NCBI RefSeq assembly: GCF_007859295.1
Contig: NZ_VOHB01000002.1
Coordinates: forward strand, 743,536-807,535
Direction of reading: 5' to 3'
DNA length: 64,000 bases
DNA from: Planococcus sp. CPCC 101016
Lineage (GTDB): Bacteria > Bacillota > Bacilli > Bacillales_A > Planococcaceae
A program made the position numbers and the translations under genes. This document shows, one piece after another, positions 1 through 9,699 of this stretch (position 1 is the first letter of the stretch; each line of letters opens with the position of its first letter). The notes beneath the pieces were generated by a model that was not told the origin of the DNA, ran no database searches, and saw only the letters and a program-made list of their open reading frames with translations.

Positions 1-627
1 CGATTCGCAACAAAACTGGGGAAAGAACTGAATGACCTCAATAAAAACGTGCTGATTATGGATCCGTCTTGGGGTCGACTTCAAGGAGCACGCCAGGTCG
101 GATTGAAAACCTATGCTGGTGAGATTTTATCGGAGCATACCGATTATGAAGTGGAATTGACACCGTACGAGACGATGATTGTCGCCACTGAAACCGACTC
201 CTATAATGCACTTGTCGTCAATAACTATGTGCCGGAACTCGGCCGGACAAACCTTTACCAAACGGCTATCCATCAAGGCGATCCAGCCGACTTTCATTCT
301 TCCTTAAGTGGACGGACTTTATTCGGAGAAGATTGGAACATCCACGAATTAGAGAAGAAAGCGGAAGAAGGCTACACGATGCGCAAGACGCAATTGACGG
401 AGCAATTCACTTACGAGAATTTCAAGGAAAAGTGGAAAGCAGATACGATTCCGCTCTTCGTTCAGCGTCCGCAAGGGAAAATTGAATTTTTCTCTGACAG
501 CATTAAGCTTGAACCGAAGCCTGGAGATACAGTGGTCAGCTTCACCTCACCAACCCGCCAGTCAGACCGGACACAAGAGCGGCTGGAGAACAAGCGCTAC
601 AAAATCGCCACTCAGACTAAAGCATGA
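1..627 (+). CDS. Cation:proton antiporter, C-terminal part (cut by window edge)
   Basis: Only the last 208 codons are present; the frame is open from the first base, so the start lies outside the window. The visible part opens inside a Rossmann-like TrkA/RCK nucleotide-binding region (NVLIMDPSWGRLQGAR) and continues as a soluble charged tail of about 180 residues. I recognise this as the cytoplasmic tail of NhaP/KefB-type antiporters, which exchange Na+ or K+ for H+ and are gated by the tail. The membrane transport domain must be upstream, so the transport assignment rests on the tail alone. The gene ends 153 bp before the next gene, which has its own strong ribosome binding site; no clear terminator was found between them. 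Confidence 0.65.
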   Translation, partial: RFATKLGKELNDLNKNVLIMDPSWGRLQGARQVGLKTYAGEILSEHTDYEVELTPYETMIVATETDSYNALVVNNYVPELGRTNLYQTAIHQGDPADFHSSLSGRTLFGEDWNIHELEKKAEEGYTMRKTQLTEQFTYENFKEKWKADTIPLFVQRPQGKIEFFSDSIKLEPKPGDTVVSFTSPTRQSDRTQERLENKRYKIATQTKA

Positions 628-780
628 AATCGTCCGCTTCTAAGCTTTTCGATGCGTATTGTGAAACAGGGTTTGTTATGATGAAAACAAACCAATTGTT
701 GCAGATTTGACTGCAATGATACGGATTGGCACATAAAGAACAACCCGCTATTTTTCGCATTTTGAGGAGGACACAGAATT

Positions 781-1344
781 ATGAAGGTTTTATTAGTAGA
801 CGGAACGATCATTGGCAGCAAAACGGGTGCCATCTTGGAACAGGTACAGATTTATATCAAGGAATTCAATCCGGAGATGGAATTAAAAATTCTGAAGCTG
901 GCCGATTATGACCACCAGTTTGTTGACGGCCGCCCTTTTGGCGAATACAACGACAGCATGCAGGAAATCGTCCGCCGCTTTGAAGACGCTGACGGCTACA
1001 TCATCGCGTCGCCAATTTTTCAAGGTTCGATTCCCGGTGTGCTGAAAAACACATTCGATATGCTGCATCCGCGTACGATGCGCTACAAGCCGGTATCGAT
1101 TGTGGCAAACGGCGGCACCTATCAGCATCACCTGGTCATCGAAAACCAGTTGAAGCCGATCCTCGATTATTTCCGCTGCCTGGTGACGCCGAACTATGTC
1201 TACACACACAGCAGCCATTTCGACGAAACCAACACCATCACAAGCGAAGACGTCCACAACCGCTTGCGCGAATTGGCGCGCGTCTTCGTGCAGTATGCCG
1301 AGATGAGCAAGCATTTGTCGAAAGAAACGCTGGATAATCATTGA
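781..1344 (+). CDS. NADPH-dependent FMN reductase family protein (flavodoxin-like NAD(P)H oxidoreductase)
   Basis: A 187-residue flavodoxin-fold reductase. The N-terminus (MKVLLVDGTIIGSKTG) is the first strand and phosphate-binding loop for FMN. The middle motif SPIFQGSIPGVLKNTFDML (around residues 79-97) is typical of the NADPH-dependent FMN reductase / azoreductase / chromate reductase family, and NGGTYQHHL near residue 120 is the second flavin loop. Such enzymes pass electrons from NAD(P)H to FMN and small electrophiles in the cytoplasm; the natural substrate cannot be told from sequence. The start is set by the GAGGAGG ribosome binding site about 10 bp upstream. It stands alone between two terminable units and is followed by an intrinsic terminator. 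Confidence 0.82.
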   Translation: MKVLLVDGTIIGSKTGAILEQVQIYIKEFNPEMELKILKLADYDHQFVDGRPFGEYNDSMQEIVRRFEDADGYIIASPIFQGSIPGVLKNTFDMLHPRTMRYKPVSIVANGGTYQHHLVIENQLKPILDYFRCLVTPNYVYTHSSHFDETNTITSEDVHNRLRELARVFVQYAEMSKHLSKETLDNH

Positions 1345-1353
1345 GTGATGAGC

Positions 1354-1381
1354 AAAACCTCCCTGCCTGGGAGGTTTTTTT
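1354..1381 (+). terminator. Intrinsic terminator after the FMN reductase gene
   Basis: AAAACCTCCC, a 4-nt loop, then GGGAGG and a run of seven T. It lies 10 bp after the stop codon and just before the first phased repeat array. Confidence 0.9.
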
Positions 1382-1426
1382 GGATTTTATTTGAAAAGAG
1401 AAATTGTTTTATTCCATTAATAGAGC

Positions 1427-1531
1427 TTACTTTCTAATAAGAGTGAAATACTTTCTGTTTGAATGCAAATACTTTCCGTAACCGGATGAATACTTTCTAA
1501 TGAGCTCTAAATACTTTCCGTACTCTCAAAA
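1427..1531 (+). repeat. Phased short-repeat array A (five 21-bp units)
   Basis: Five copies of the core ATACTTTCY (first copy TTACTTTCT) start at 1427, 1448, 1469, 1490 and 1511, exactly 21 bp apart. The 12 bp after each core are not conserved. The array lies between two convergent genes, and the last unit forms the 3' end of the NERD gene on the opposite strand. Same core as arrays B and C. Confidence 0.9.
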
Positions 1532-2505
1532 AGTTCAGGAATGGAATAAATCCGATCTTTATAACTGCCGGCAAATGGCATATTGGCCGATTTCAATAGC
1601 TTTGATGCGGTGGTGGAAGAGTGGATCCCAGTAAATTCCCGGAATTCCCGATTGCTGATGGTTGGTTTAACCAAGGTCCGGTATTGCAACAAAGCATCAA
1701 GATGAGCGATTGGATCACAATAGGTGCAAGCATCGCAGCGCCATTTGCCACGGCGGTAATTCAAGTGAAGGACAAGACAGTGAGGACAAAAAATACCTTT
1801 CATAAATGAAGTGGAAAGACCTAAAGGCGCAAGCGGTTTTATTGTAGAGAGCTCCAGCAATTTATAAGCCAGCGATTCTGTTTTTTTCTTCGATAGAATC
1901 TCTCTGGAATGCTTCTCCAAAAGTTTCTCCATCAAGTGTGGGAGGCCGGAAGCCTGGATCATAATGCGGTTGCCAGCACGTGATTGGACGACAGATGAAG
2001 GGTAGGTGAAGACAATGGCACCGATGACCGGCAGCTTTATCCGCTGCTGGAATAAAAATTGTTCCAGCCATTTCTCGTGGCGACGCAATTGGTCATCCGG
2101 ATTGTTCATGCCATCAATGCTGCCGTCTTTATTGGTGCGGGAAAATTGCCGTAATTGTGGATCGAAATTGAGCAAGCCGGAAATACTTTTGATTTCCAGC
2201 GCCAACACAAAATGGCTGGTGACAAGGACGCTGTCGATTTGGTGGGAAGATCTCTCTTTTTGAATGAATAGGTCGTGGAAAAAGTAATGCGGCAAGGGAA
2301 GGTCGATTTCGTGCCAAAGGGAGTCGACACGCAGTTCTCCGTTATAACCGGCAGTGATGCGGCGGAGTTTTTCGGTCCAGTAGAGAAATTGGGGATGGAC
2401 GGTTGGGGTGCGATGGAGCAAACTTTCAAGTTGGAAGATTTCTGGTGGCTTAATGCGGTTTTTTACAATCAATCTATCCTCTCCTTTTTTATAAACCTGT
2501 TCCAA
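1507..2505 (-). CDS. NERD-domain protein with C-terminal zinc ribbon
   Basis: A 332-residue protein. The first half carries a nuclease-related NERD domain: E-L-R-V-D (about residues 57-61), IDSVLVTSHFVLALEIKS (about 91-108) with the D...E-x-K arrangement expected of a PD-(D/E)XK-type core. The second half holds a CPHC...CDAC zinc ribbon (around residues 240-262) and a small helical C-terminus. NERD proteins are widespread in Bacillales and presumed to act on DNA, but the role of this one is unknown. It is a single gene between convergent and divergent neighbours, with phased repeat arrays on both sides. Its last codons (ending E-S-I, TAG) are read from a repeat unit of array A, suggesting the natural C-terminus has been altered. 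Confidence 0.8.
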   Translation of the reverse strand: MEQVYKKGEDRLIVKNRIKPPEIFQLESLLHRTPTVHPQFLYWTEKLRRITAGYNGELRVDSLWHEIDLPLPHYFFHDLFIQKERSSHQIDSVLVTSHFVLALEIKSISGLLNFDPQLRQFSRTNKDGSIDGMNNPDDQLRRHEKWLEQFLFQQRIKLPVIGAIVFTYPSSVVQSRAGNRIMIQASGLPHLMEKLLEKHSREILSKKKTESLAYKLLELSTIKPLAPLGLSTSFMKGIFCPHCLVLHLNYRRGKWRCDACTYCDPIAHLDALLQYRTLVKPTISNREFREFTGIHSSTTASKLLKSANMPFAGSYKDRIYSIPELFESTESI

Positions 2506-2566
2506 ATATAGCGCAAATTATTAGCGGCAGCAATACTATTTCAAGACATCTGGAAGTGATTTGGAA

Positions 2567-2671
2567 ATACTTTCTGTTTGGACCAAAATACTTTCCGAAA
2601 AGCTATAAATACTTTTCAATAAAATGAATTTACTTTCCATTAAACACTAAATACTTTCCAACCGACAAAAC
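2567..2671 (+). repeat. Phased short-repeat array B (five 21-bp units)
   Basis: Cores (A/T)TACTTTCC or close variants start at 2567, 2588, 2609, 2630 and 2651, a constant 21-bp step, with unconserved spacers. The array lies between the divergent NERD and topB genes, so it fills much of their shared upstream region. Confidence 0.88.
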
Positions 2672-2738
2672 CCATTCCAAAAGCCAGCATCAGCAGAAAA
2701 TGTTACAATAATCACATCAGAAATGAGGGTGAATCCAA

Positions 2739-4898
2739 ATGAAATCAATCGTTTTAGCAGAAAAGCCGTCCGTGGCGCGTGATATTGCGCGTGTTCTCGG
2801 ATGCGAACAAAAAGGCAACGGGTACTTGGAAGGCAAGCAGTATATCGTCACTTGGGCGCTTGGCCACTTGGTGACGCATGCGCAGCCGGAGCAATACGAC
2901 AACGACTTTAAGGAATGGAAGATGGACACGCTGCCAATCATTCCAAAACCTTTCAAGCTAGTTCCAATCAAGCAGTCAATGAAACAATTTAATGCCGTCA
3001 AATCACAGCTGCAACGCGGCGATGTCAAGGATGTCATCATCGCAACAGATGCCGGACGCGAAGGCGAGCTCGTGGCGCGCTGGATTCTGGAGAAAACCAA
3101 TACGCGCAAACCGGTCAAGCGATTGTGGATTTCCTCGGTTACCGACAAAGCCATCAAAGACGGCTTCAACAACCTGAAAGACGGCCGCGCCTATGAGAAT
3201 CTCTACGCAGCAGCTGTGGCTCGTGCAGAAGCGGATTGGGTCGTCGGCATCAACGCGACACGCGCACTGACCGTCAAATACAATGCGCAATTGTCAACCG
3301 GCCGCGTGCAGACGCCGACATTGGCAATGATTGCTGAACGTGAAAAGCAGATTCGCAATTTCCAGCCGAAGCCGTATTACGGCATGCAGGCGGTTACGGA
3401 TCAGGCAGCGTTCACCTGGACGGACGGCAACTCGACACAATCCTTCGATAAAGATAAAGTCGACCGTCTATTCAATAAACTTCAGAATACGCACGAAGGC
3501 ACCGTAACGGATATTAAAATTACGCCGAAACGCCAGCCGGCACCGCCTTTATTCGACTTGACTGAACTGCAGAAAGAAGCCTACAAGCGCTATAGCTGGT
3601 CGGCGAAAGAGACGCTCAACACGTTGCAGAACCTGTATGAGCGCTACAAAATTGTTACCTATCCACGGACCGATTCGAAGCATCTGACGAGCGATATGCG
3701 CGACACCTTGAAAGACCGCGTCAAAGCGGTGCAGATGGGACCTTACCGCAGCCTGGCCGCAATGATCCTGAAAAATCCGGTAGCGCCGCAAAAAGGTGTT
3801 ATTGACGATGCCAAAGTTTCCGATCACCATGCCATCATTCCGACGGAAGAAACGCCGCCGTTGCATGATCTGTCTGATAAAGAGCATAAATTATACGACA
3901 TGATCGTCAAACGGTTTCTTGCGGTATTCTATCCGCAATATGAATATGATCAGACGACCGTCAAGCTGACTGCCGGCGGGGAAACCTTCCAGGCCAAAGG
4001 CAATACGATCCGCAATGAAGGATGGAAACGCATCTACAAAGATGAAGACGATGATAACGATACAACATTGCCACCGTTTGAAACGGGCCAAAAGCTGACG
4101 ATTAAAGGGATCGCCTTGACCGACGGCAAAACCAAGCCGCCTGCTTTCTTCAATGAAGGAACACTGCTTGGCGCCATGGAAAATCCGGCACAGTTCATGA
4201 GCGGCGAATCAAAAGAATTGATTCAGACGCTCGGTGAAACAGGCGGCCTCGGTACGGTTGCGACGCGTGCTGATGTCATTGATAAGTTATTCAACACGTT
4301 CCTAATCGAGAAAAAAGGCAAGGACCTGACGATCACATCCAAAGGCCGCCAGTTGCTGGAGCTTGTTCCGGAAGACTTGAAGTCGCCGAAGCTGACAGCT
4401 GACTGGGAGCAGCAATTGACCAAAATCGCTAAAGGGCAATTGAAAAAAGAGGAATTTATTAAAGAAATGATCGTTTTCGCCGAGAAATCCGTATCGGATA
4501 TCAAGAAAAGCGACAAGAAATTCAAGCACGACAACATCACCGGCAAAATGTGCCCGGACTGCGGCAAGCCGCTTCTTGAAGTCAACGGCAAGCGCGGCAA
4601 GATGAATGTCTGCCAGGACCGTGACTGCGGCTACAAAAAACAGGTGGCAATGCAAACCAATGCCCGCTGCCCGAACTGCCACAAAAAGCTGGAAATGCAG
4701 GGCGAAGGAGACGGCAAGATTTTCGTATGCAAATGCGGACATCGTGAAAAGCTGTCGGCCTTCGAAAAGCGCAAAAAATCCGGCCAGTCAAAAGCCAATA
4801 AAAAAGACGTCAATAAATACTTGAACCAGCAGGATGAAGCACCTCAAAATACGGCGATGGCTGATGCATTGAAAAAATTACTGGGCCAGACCGATTAA
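2739..4898 (+). CDS. topB: DNA topoisomerase III
   Basis: A 719-residue type IA topoisomerase, which relaxes and decatenates DNA by cutting one strand through a 5' phosphotyrosine. The N-terminal Toprim domain shows IVLAEKPSVARDIA and the ATDAGREGEL motif; the active-site tyrosine is Y308 in TYPRTDS; the HHAIIPTE motif follows. Two zinc ribbons sit at the C-terminus (CPDCGKPL...CQDRDCGY and CPNCHKKL...CKCG, around residues 605-670), then a basic tail. Length fits the family (about 700-730). The start is set by the GAGGGTG box 8 bp upstream. It is transcribed away from the NERD gene and is not obviously in an operon; ybaK follows after 57 bp with no strong terminator between. Confidence 0.95.
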   Translation: MKSIVLAEKPSVARDIARVLGCEQKGNGYLEGKQYIVTWALGHLVTHAQPEQYDNDFKEWKMDTLPIIPKPFKLVPIKQSMKQFNAVKSQLQRGDVKDVIIATDAGREGELVARWILEKTNTRKPVKRLWISSVTDKAIKDGFNNLKDGRAYENLYAAAVARAEADWVVGINATRALTVKYNAQLSTGRVQTPTLAMIAEREKQIRNFQPKPYYGMQAVTDQAAFTWTDGNSTQSFDKDKVDRLFNKLQNTHEGTVTDIKITPKRQPAPPLFDLTELQKEAYKRYSWSAKETLNTLQNLYERYKIVTYPRTDSKHLTSDMRDTLKDRVKAVQMGPYRSLAAMILKNPVAPQKGVIDDAKVSDHHAIIPTEETPPLHDLSDKEHKLYDMIVKRFLAVFYPQYEYDQTTVKLTAGGETFQAKGNTIRNEGWKRIYKDEDDDNDTTLPPFETGQKLTIKGIALTDGKTKPPAFFNEGTLLGAMENPAQFMSGESKELIQTLGETGGLGTVATRADVIDKLFNTFLIEKKGKDLTITSKGRQLLELVPEDLKSPKLTADWEQQLTKIAKGQLKKEEFIKEMIVFAEKSVSDIKKSDKKFKHDNITGKMCPDCGKPLLEVNGKRGKMNVCQDRDCGYKKQVAMQTNARCPNCHKKLEMQGEGDGKIFVCKCGHREKLSAFEKRKKSGQSKANKKDVNKYLNQQDEAPQNTAMADALKKLLGQTD

Positions 4899-4955
4899 AA
4901 ATGCTGAGGATGGTATGCTGTAGATAACTAAGTTTTTAGGCGAGGAGAAGACGCC

Positions 4956-5447
4956 ATGGCGAAGAAAATCGCAAAAACCAATGCAGCACGCATGCTCGAC
5001 AAAGAGAATATTCATTATGAACTGCTTCATTATAGTGCAGAAGATGGAAAGGTGGATGGTGTTTCCGTCGCAGCGAAAATCGGTTTTCCTGCAAAGCTTG
5101 TTTATAAGACATTAGTGGCGATCGGTGCGTCGAAGCAGACTTATGTCTTCGTCATTCCGGTTGCGGAAGAACTGGACTTGAAAAAAGCGGCTAAGGCAAC
5201 CGGCGAAAAGAAAATGGAGATGGTGCCGGTCAAGGATATTTTGGCGCTGACCGGCTATGTTCGGGGCGGCTGTTCTCCTGTGGGAATGAAAAAGTCGTTT
5301 CCGACCTTTATATCGGCCGAGGCACAGCAATTGCCTGAAATAATTGTATCCGCCGGCAAAATCGGCATGCAGCTGAAATTGGCTCCCGCAGAGCTAACGG
5401 CTGCGACAAACGGCCAGTTCGCCGATTTGTCAGCATCAGTTCAATAA
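4956..5447 (+). CDS. ybaK: Cys-tRNA(Pro) / Cys-tRNA(Cys) deacylase, YbaK type
   Basis: A 163-residue single-domain YbaK/ProX editing hydrolase. These proteins act in trans to remove cysteine wrongly attached to tRNA(Pro). The sequence carries the family landmarks VYKTLVA (about residue 50), [17 protein letters not shown], and [19 protein letters not shown] near residue 100-118, which lines the active site. The start follows GAGGAGA by 8 bp. It lies close behind topB and probably shares its transcript, ending at a strong terminator. Confidence 0.9.
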   Translation: MAKKIAKTNAARMLDKENIHYELLHYSAEDGKVDGVSVAAKIGFPAKLVYKTLVAIGASKQTYVFVIPVAEELDLKKAAKATGEKKMEMVPVKDILALTGYVRGGCSPVGMKKSFPTFISAEAQQLPEIIVSAGKIGMQLKLAPAELTAATNGQFADLSASVQ

Positions 5448-5452
5448 AGTTT

Positions 5453-5483
5453 CCATCCATTCGCTTTGAATGGATGGATTTTT
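5453..5483 (+). terminator. Intrinsic terminator after ybaK
   Basis: CCATCCATTC, loop GCTTT, GAATGGATGG then ATTTTT; a perfect 10-bp stem 6 bp after the stop codon. Confidence 0.9.
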
Positions 5484-5514
5484 CATAACATATATAGAAG
5501 AAAGAAGGATTTGA

Positions 5515-6156
5515 ATGAAGCGTTCGCTGGTTTACCGCTGGTTGTTTTTTCTTGTCGGATTGATTGTTCTTGCCCTTGGTTTTACTATGACCATCAAAGG
5601 CAGCAAGCTGGGCATTGGACCCTGGGATGTCCTGCATGTCGGACTTTACCTGAACTTTGGATTGACTATCGGCACCTGGTCGGTCATCGCCGGTTTTGCG
5701 CTGATTGCCAGTACGGCTTTATTTACACGGAAAATACCGCAGATCGGTACATTTTTGAATATGTTACTGGTCGGTATATTTATCGACATTTTTAACTTTT
5801 TGATTCCGGATATCCATACGTTGGTCGGACAAATCTTGATTTTATCAGCCGGCATTGTCGTTTCGGGCTATGGAGTCGGTCTTTATGTATCGCCAAAGAT
5901 TGGTGCAGGGCCGCGGGACAGTTTGATGATGATGCTTGTTGAAAAAACTGGGCTCAGCATCAGTGTTGTGCGGGCAGGGATCGAAGTGAGTGTTGCCTTG
6001 CTCGGATGGCTGCTTGGTGGACCGGTCGGAGTCGGTACGATTGCAGTCGCTTTATTGACCGGCAGAATTGTCCAAGTCTCCTTGCCGCAATTTGAAAAAT
6101 TGTTGGTGACGCTCATTGGTGAAAAAGAAAAGGTACCGCCAATCCTTAAGATTTGA
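5515..6156 (+). CDS. YczE/YyaS/YitT-family integral membrane protein
   Basis: A 213-residue hydrophobic protein with about five membrane segments (for example residues 8-26, 47-66, 76-96, 105-127, 150-180). The repeated short motif GPWDVLHVGL (residue 38 on) and GAGPRDSLMMML (residue 130 on) is the signature of the YczE/YyaS/YitT group. No transport substrate is known for this group; in B. subtilis YczE is linked to surfactin production by unknown means. The start follows AAGAAAGAAGG. It stands alone between the ybaK terminator and the promoter of the transsulfuration operon. Confidence 0.8.
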   Translation: MKRSLVYRWLFFLVGLIVLALGFTMTIKGSKLGIGPWDVLHVGLYLNFGLTIGTWSVIAGFALIASTALFTRKIPQIGTFLNMLLVGIFIDIFNFLIPDIHTLVGQILILSAGIVVSGYGVGLYVSPKIGAGPRDSLMMMLVEKTGLSISVVRAGIEVSVALLGWLLGGPVGVGTIAVALLTGRIVQVSLPQFEKLLVTLIGEKEKVPPILKI

Positions 6157-6209
6157 GCGATGACTTTGAAAGCTCGTTTAGATTGGATTTTTTACCCTAA
6201 ACCCTATAG

Positions 6210-6238
6210 TTGAAACCTCCATTCTGATATGATATAAA
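6210..6238 (+). promoter_or_regulatory. Probable sigma-A promoter of the yrrT-luxS-mccAB operon
   Basis: TTGAAA at 6210-6215 and TATAAA at 6233-6238 with a 17-bp spacer, 56 bp before the yrrT start. CymR control is expected from the homologous B. subtilis operon, but I could not find a convincing CymR box. Confidence 0.55.
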
Positions 6239-6293
6239 TAAAGCCGAGTAACTCTATTGGTTTTATTGACTATGCAAGAAAAGGGGCATTATT

Positions 6294-6929
6294 ATGGGAC
6301 GGGAATTTGTAGAAATATTTGATGAGTGGGTTCATACTTACGATGATTCAGTCAGTGGAAAAGATGAGGAATACAAAGATGTATTCGTGAAATATAATGA
6401 AATTTTACAGGCGGTGGCGGATGCAGCAATTGGTCCGGTTATAGAATTCGGAGTAGGTACCGGCAATTTGACAGAAAAATTGCTAAGCCACGGTTTGGAA
6501 GTAGTAGGCGTTGAGCCGAACGAAGCCATGCGAAAGGTTACAGCAGAAAAAATTGCCGGTTTGACTCTTGTCGACGGCGATTTTTTGGAGTTTGAAACTG
6601 ATCTTGCACCACAAAGTTTTGTCAGCTCTTATGCGTTTCACCATTTGACAGATGCAGAAAAAGCGCGCGCATTTCAAATTTATGCTGAGCAATTGCCTTC
6701 AGGCGGAAAAGTGGTATTTGCAGATACGCTGTTTGAATCTCAAGCAGCTAAAAATGAAATAATTGCATTTGAACAAACAAGAGGTCATGCTAATCTAGTA
6801 GAGGACTTGAACCGTGAATATTATACGACGGTTCCTGTCATGGAAAAACTGATCACGGATGCTGGGTTTACGGTAGAATTGTTGAAGATGAACAATTACG
6901 TATTTCTGATTGAGGCAACTAAAAAATAA
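6294..6929 (+). CDS. yrrT: Class I SAM-dependent methyltransferase of the transsulfuration operon
   Basis: A 211-residue methyltransferase with the SAM-binding motif I VIEFGVGTGNLTEKLL (around residues 48-63), the acidic ribose contact VVGVEPN, and motif II VDGDFLEF. The last third carries the YrrT-like ending. In B. subtilis yrrT heads the operon that recycles S-adenosylhomocysteine sulfur into cysteine; the methyl acceptor is not known. It is followed by luxS after 12 bp, so they are surely cotranscribed. The start is preceded by AAAAGGGGC. Confidence 0.82.
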   Translation: MGREFVEIFDEWVHTYDDSVSGKDEEYKDVFVKYNEILQAVADAAIGPVIEFGVGTGNLTEKLLSHGLEVVGVEPNEAMRKVTAEKIAGLTLVDGDFLEFETDLAPQSFVSSYAFHHLTDAEKARAFQIYAEQLPSGGKVVFADTLFESQAAKNEIIAFEQTRGHANLVEDLNREYYTTVPVMEKLITDAGFTVELLKMNNYVFLIEATKK

Positions 6930-6941
6930 GGAGCGATTTTC

Positions 6942-7415
6942 ATGAAAAAAATGAATGTTGAAAGCTTTAACTTGGACCATACAAAAGTAGTGGCGCCATA
7001 CGTGCGTTTAGCAGGAGAAAAAACGGGAGCAAAAGGCGACACCATCCGCAAGTACGATATCCGTTTCAAGCAGCCGAACAAAGAACATATGGATATGCCT
7101 GGACTTCATTCGCTTGAGCACATGATGGCTGAACATAGCCGCAACCATTCGGATGATATTGTAGACATCGGACCAATGGGATGCCAAACCGGCTTTTACC
7201 TGTCATTGATCAACCACGATGACTATGAAGATGTTCTCCGTATCTTGGAAAGTACATTGGAAGATGTCATTGAAGCGGACGAAGTGCCAGCCTGCAACGA
7301 AGTGCAATGCGGCTGGGCTGCAAGCCATAGCTTAGAAGGCGCAAAAGAACTGGCGCGTGAAATGCTGTCGAAAAAAGACCAATGGCGTCAAGTTTTCGCG
7401 GATGAAGCGATCTAA
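6942..7415 (+). CDS. luxS: S-ribosylhomocysteine lyase
   Basis: A 157-residue LuxS, the metalloenzyme that splits S-ribosylhomocysteine into homocysteine and DPD, the precursor of autoinducer-2. The metal ligands are visible in [10 protein letters not shown] (about residues 53-62) and in the CNEVQCGW segment near residue 123-130, with [10 protein letters not shown] between them. Its place between yrrT and mccA hands homocysteine directly to the next enzyme. In B. subtilis this slot holds mtnN, with luxS elsewhere. RBS AAGGAG precedes the start. Confidence 0.95.
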   Translation: MKKMNVESFNLDHTKVVAPYVRLAGEKTGAKGDTIRKYDIRFKQPNKEHMDMPGLHSLEHMMAEHSRNHSDDIVDIGPMGCQTGFYLSLINHDDYEDVLRILESTLEDVIEADEVPACNEVQCGWAASHSLEGAKELAREMLSKKDQWRQVFADEAI

Positions 7416-7427
7416 GGAGAAATTACA

Positions 7428-9493
<2,066 letters not shown>

Positions 9494-9498
9494 GTGAC

Positions 9499-9526
9499 AA
9501 ACCGCCTATCTTGGGCGGTTTTTTTT
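9499..9526 (+). terminator. Intrinsic terminator of the yrrT-luxS-mccAB operon
   Basis: AAACCGCC, loop TATCTT, GGGCGG then eight T, directly after mccB. Confidence 0.92.
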
Positions 9527-9699
9527 ATGCGTTTCCAGATTGGGAACCTCTTTTAGCTTATTGATAGGAATTTTTTATCACTCTTATTGCCTGTAATTTC
9601 GTAACTCGAAATATACCTTCTTCCCTATTCTTCTGATTATTCTGTCATGGTAAGATTTCCAAAGAAATAATATTCTGACAGTTCGAAAGGGGATGCAAC

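Noticed and set aside
883..1341. 152-residue frame on the minus strand within the FMN reductase gene
   Set aside because: Overlaps a complete flavodoxin-like enzyme with ribosome site and terminator in the plus direction.
1427..2671. Phased arrays as CRISPR
   Set aside because: Units are 20-21 bp in total with 9-bp cores, far too short for CRISPR repeat plus spacer, and no cas genes are present.
6157..6293. SAM riboswitch or CymR box before yrrT
   Set aside because: The region is too short for an S-box, and only a loose partial match to the CymR consensus was seen.
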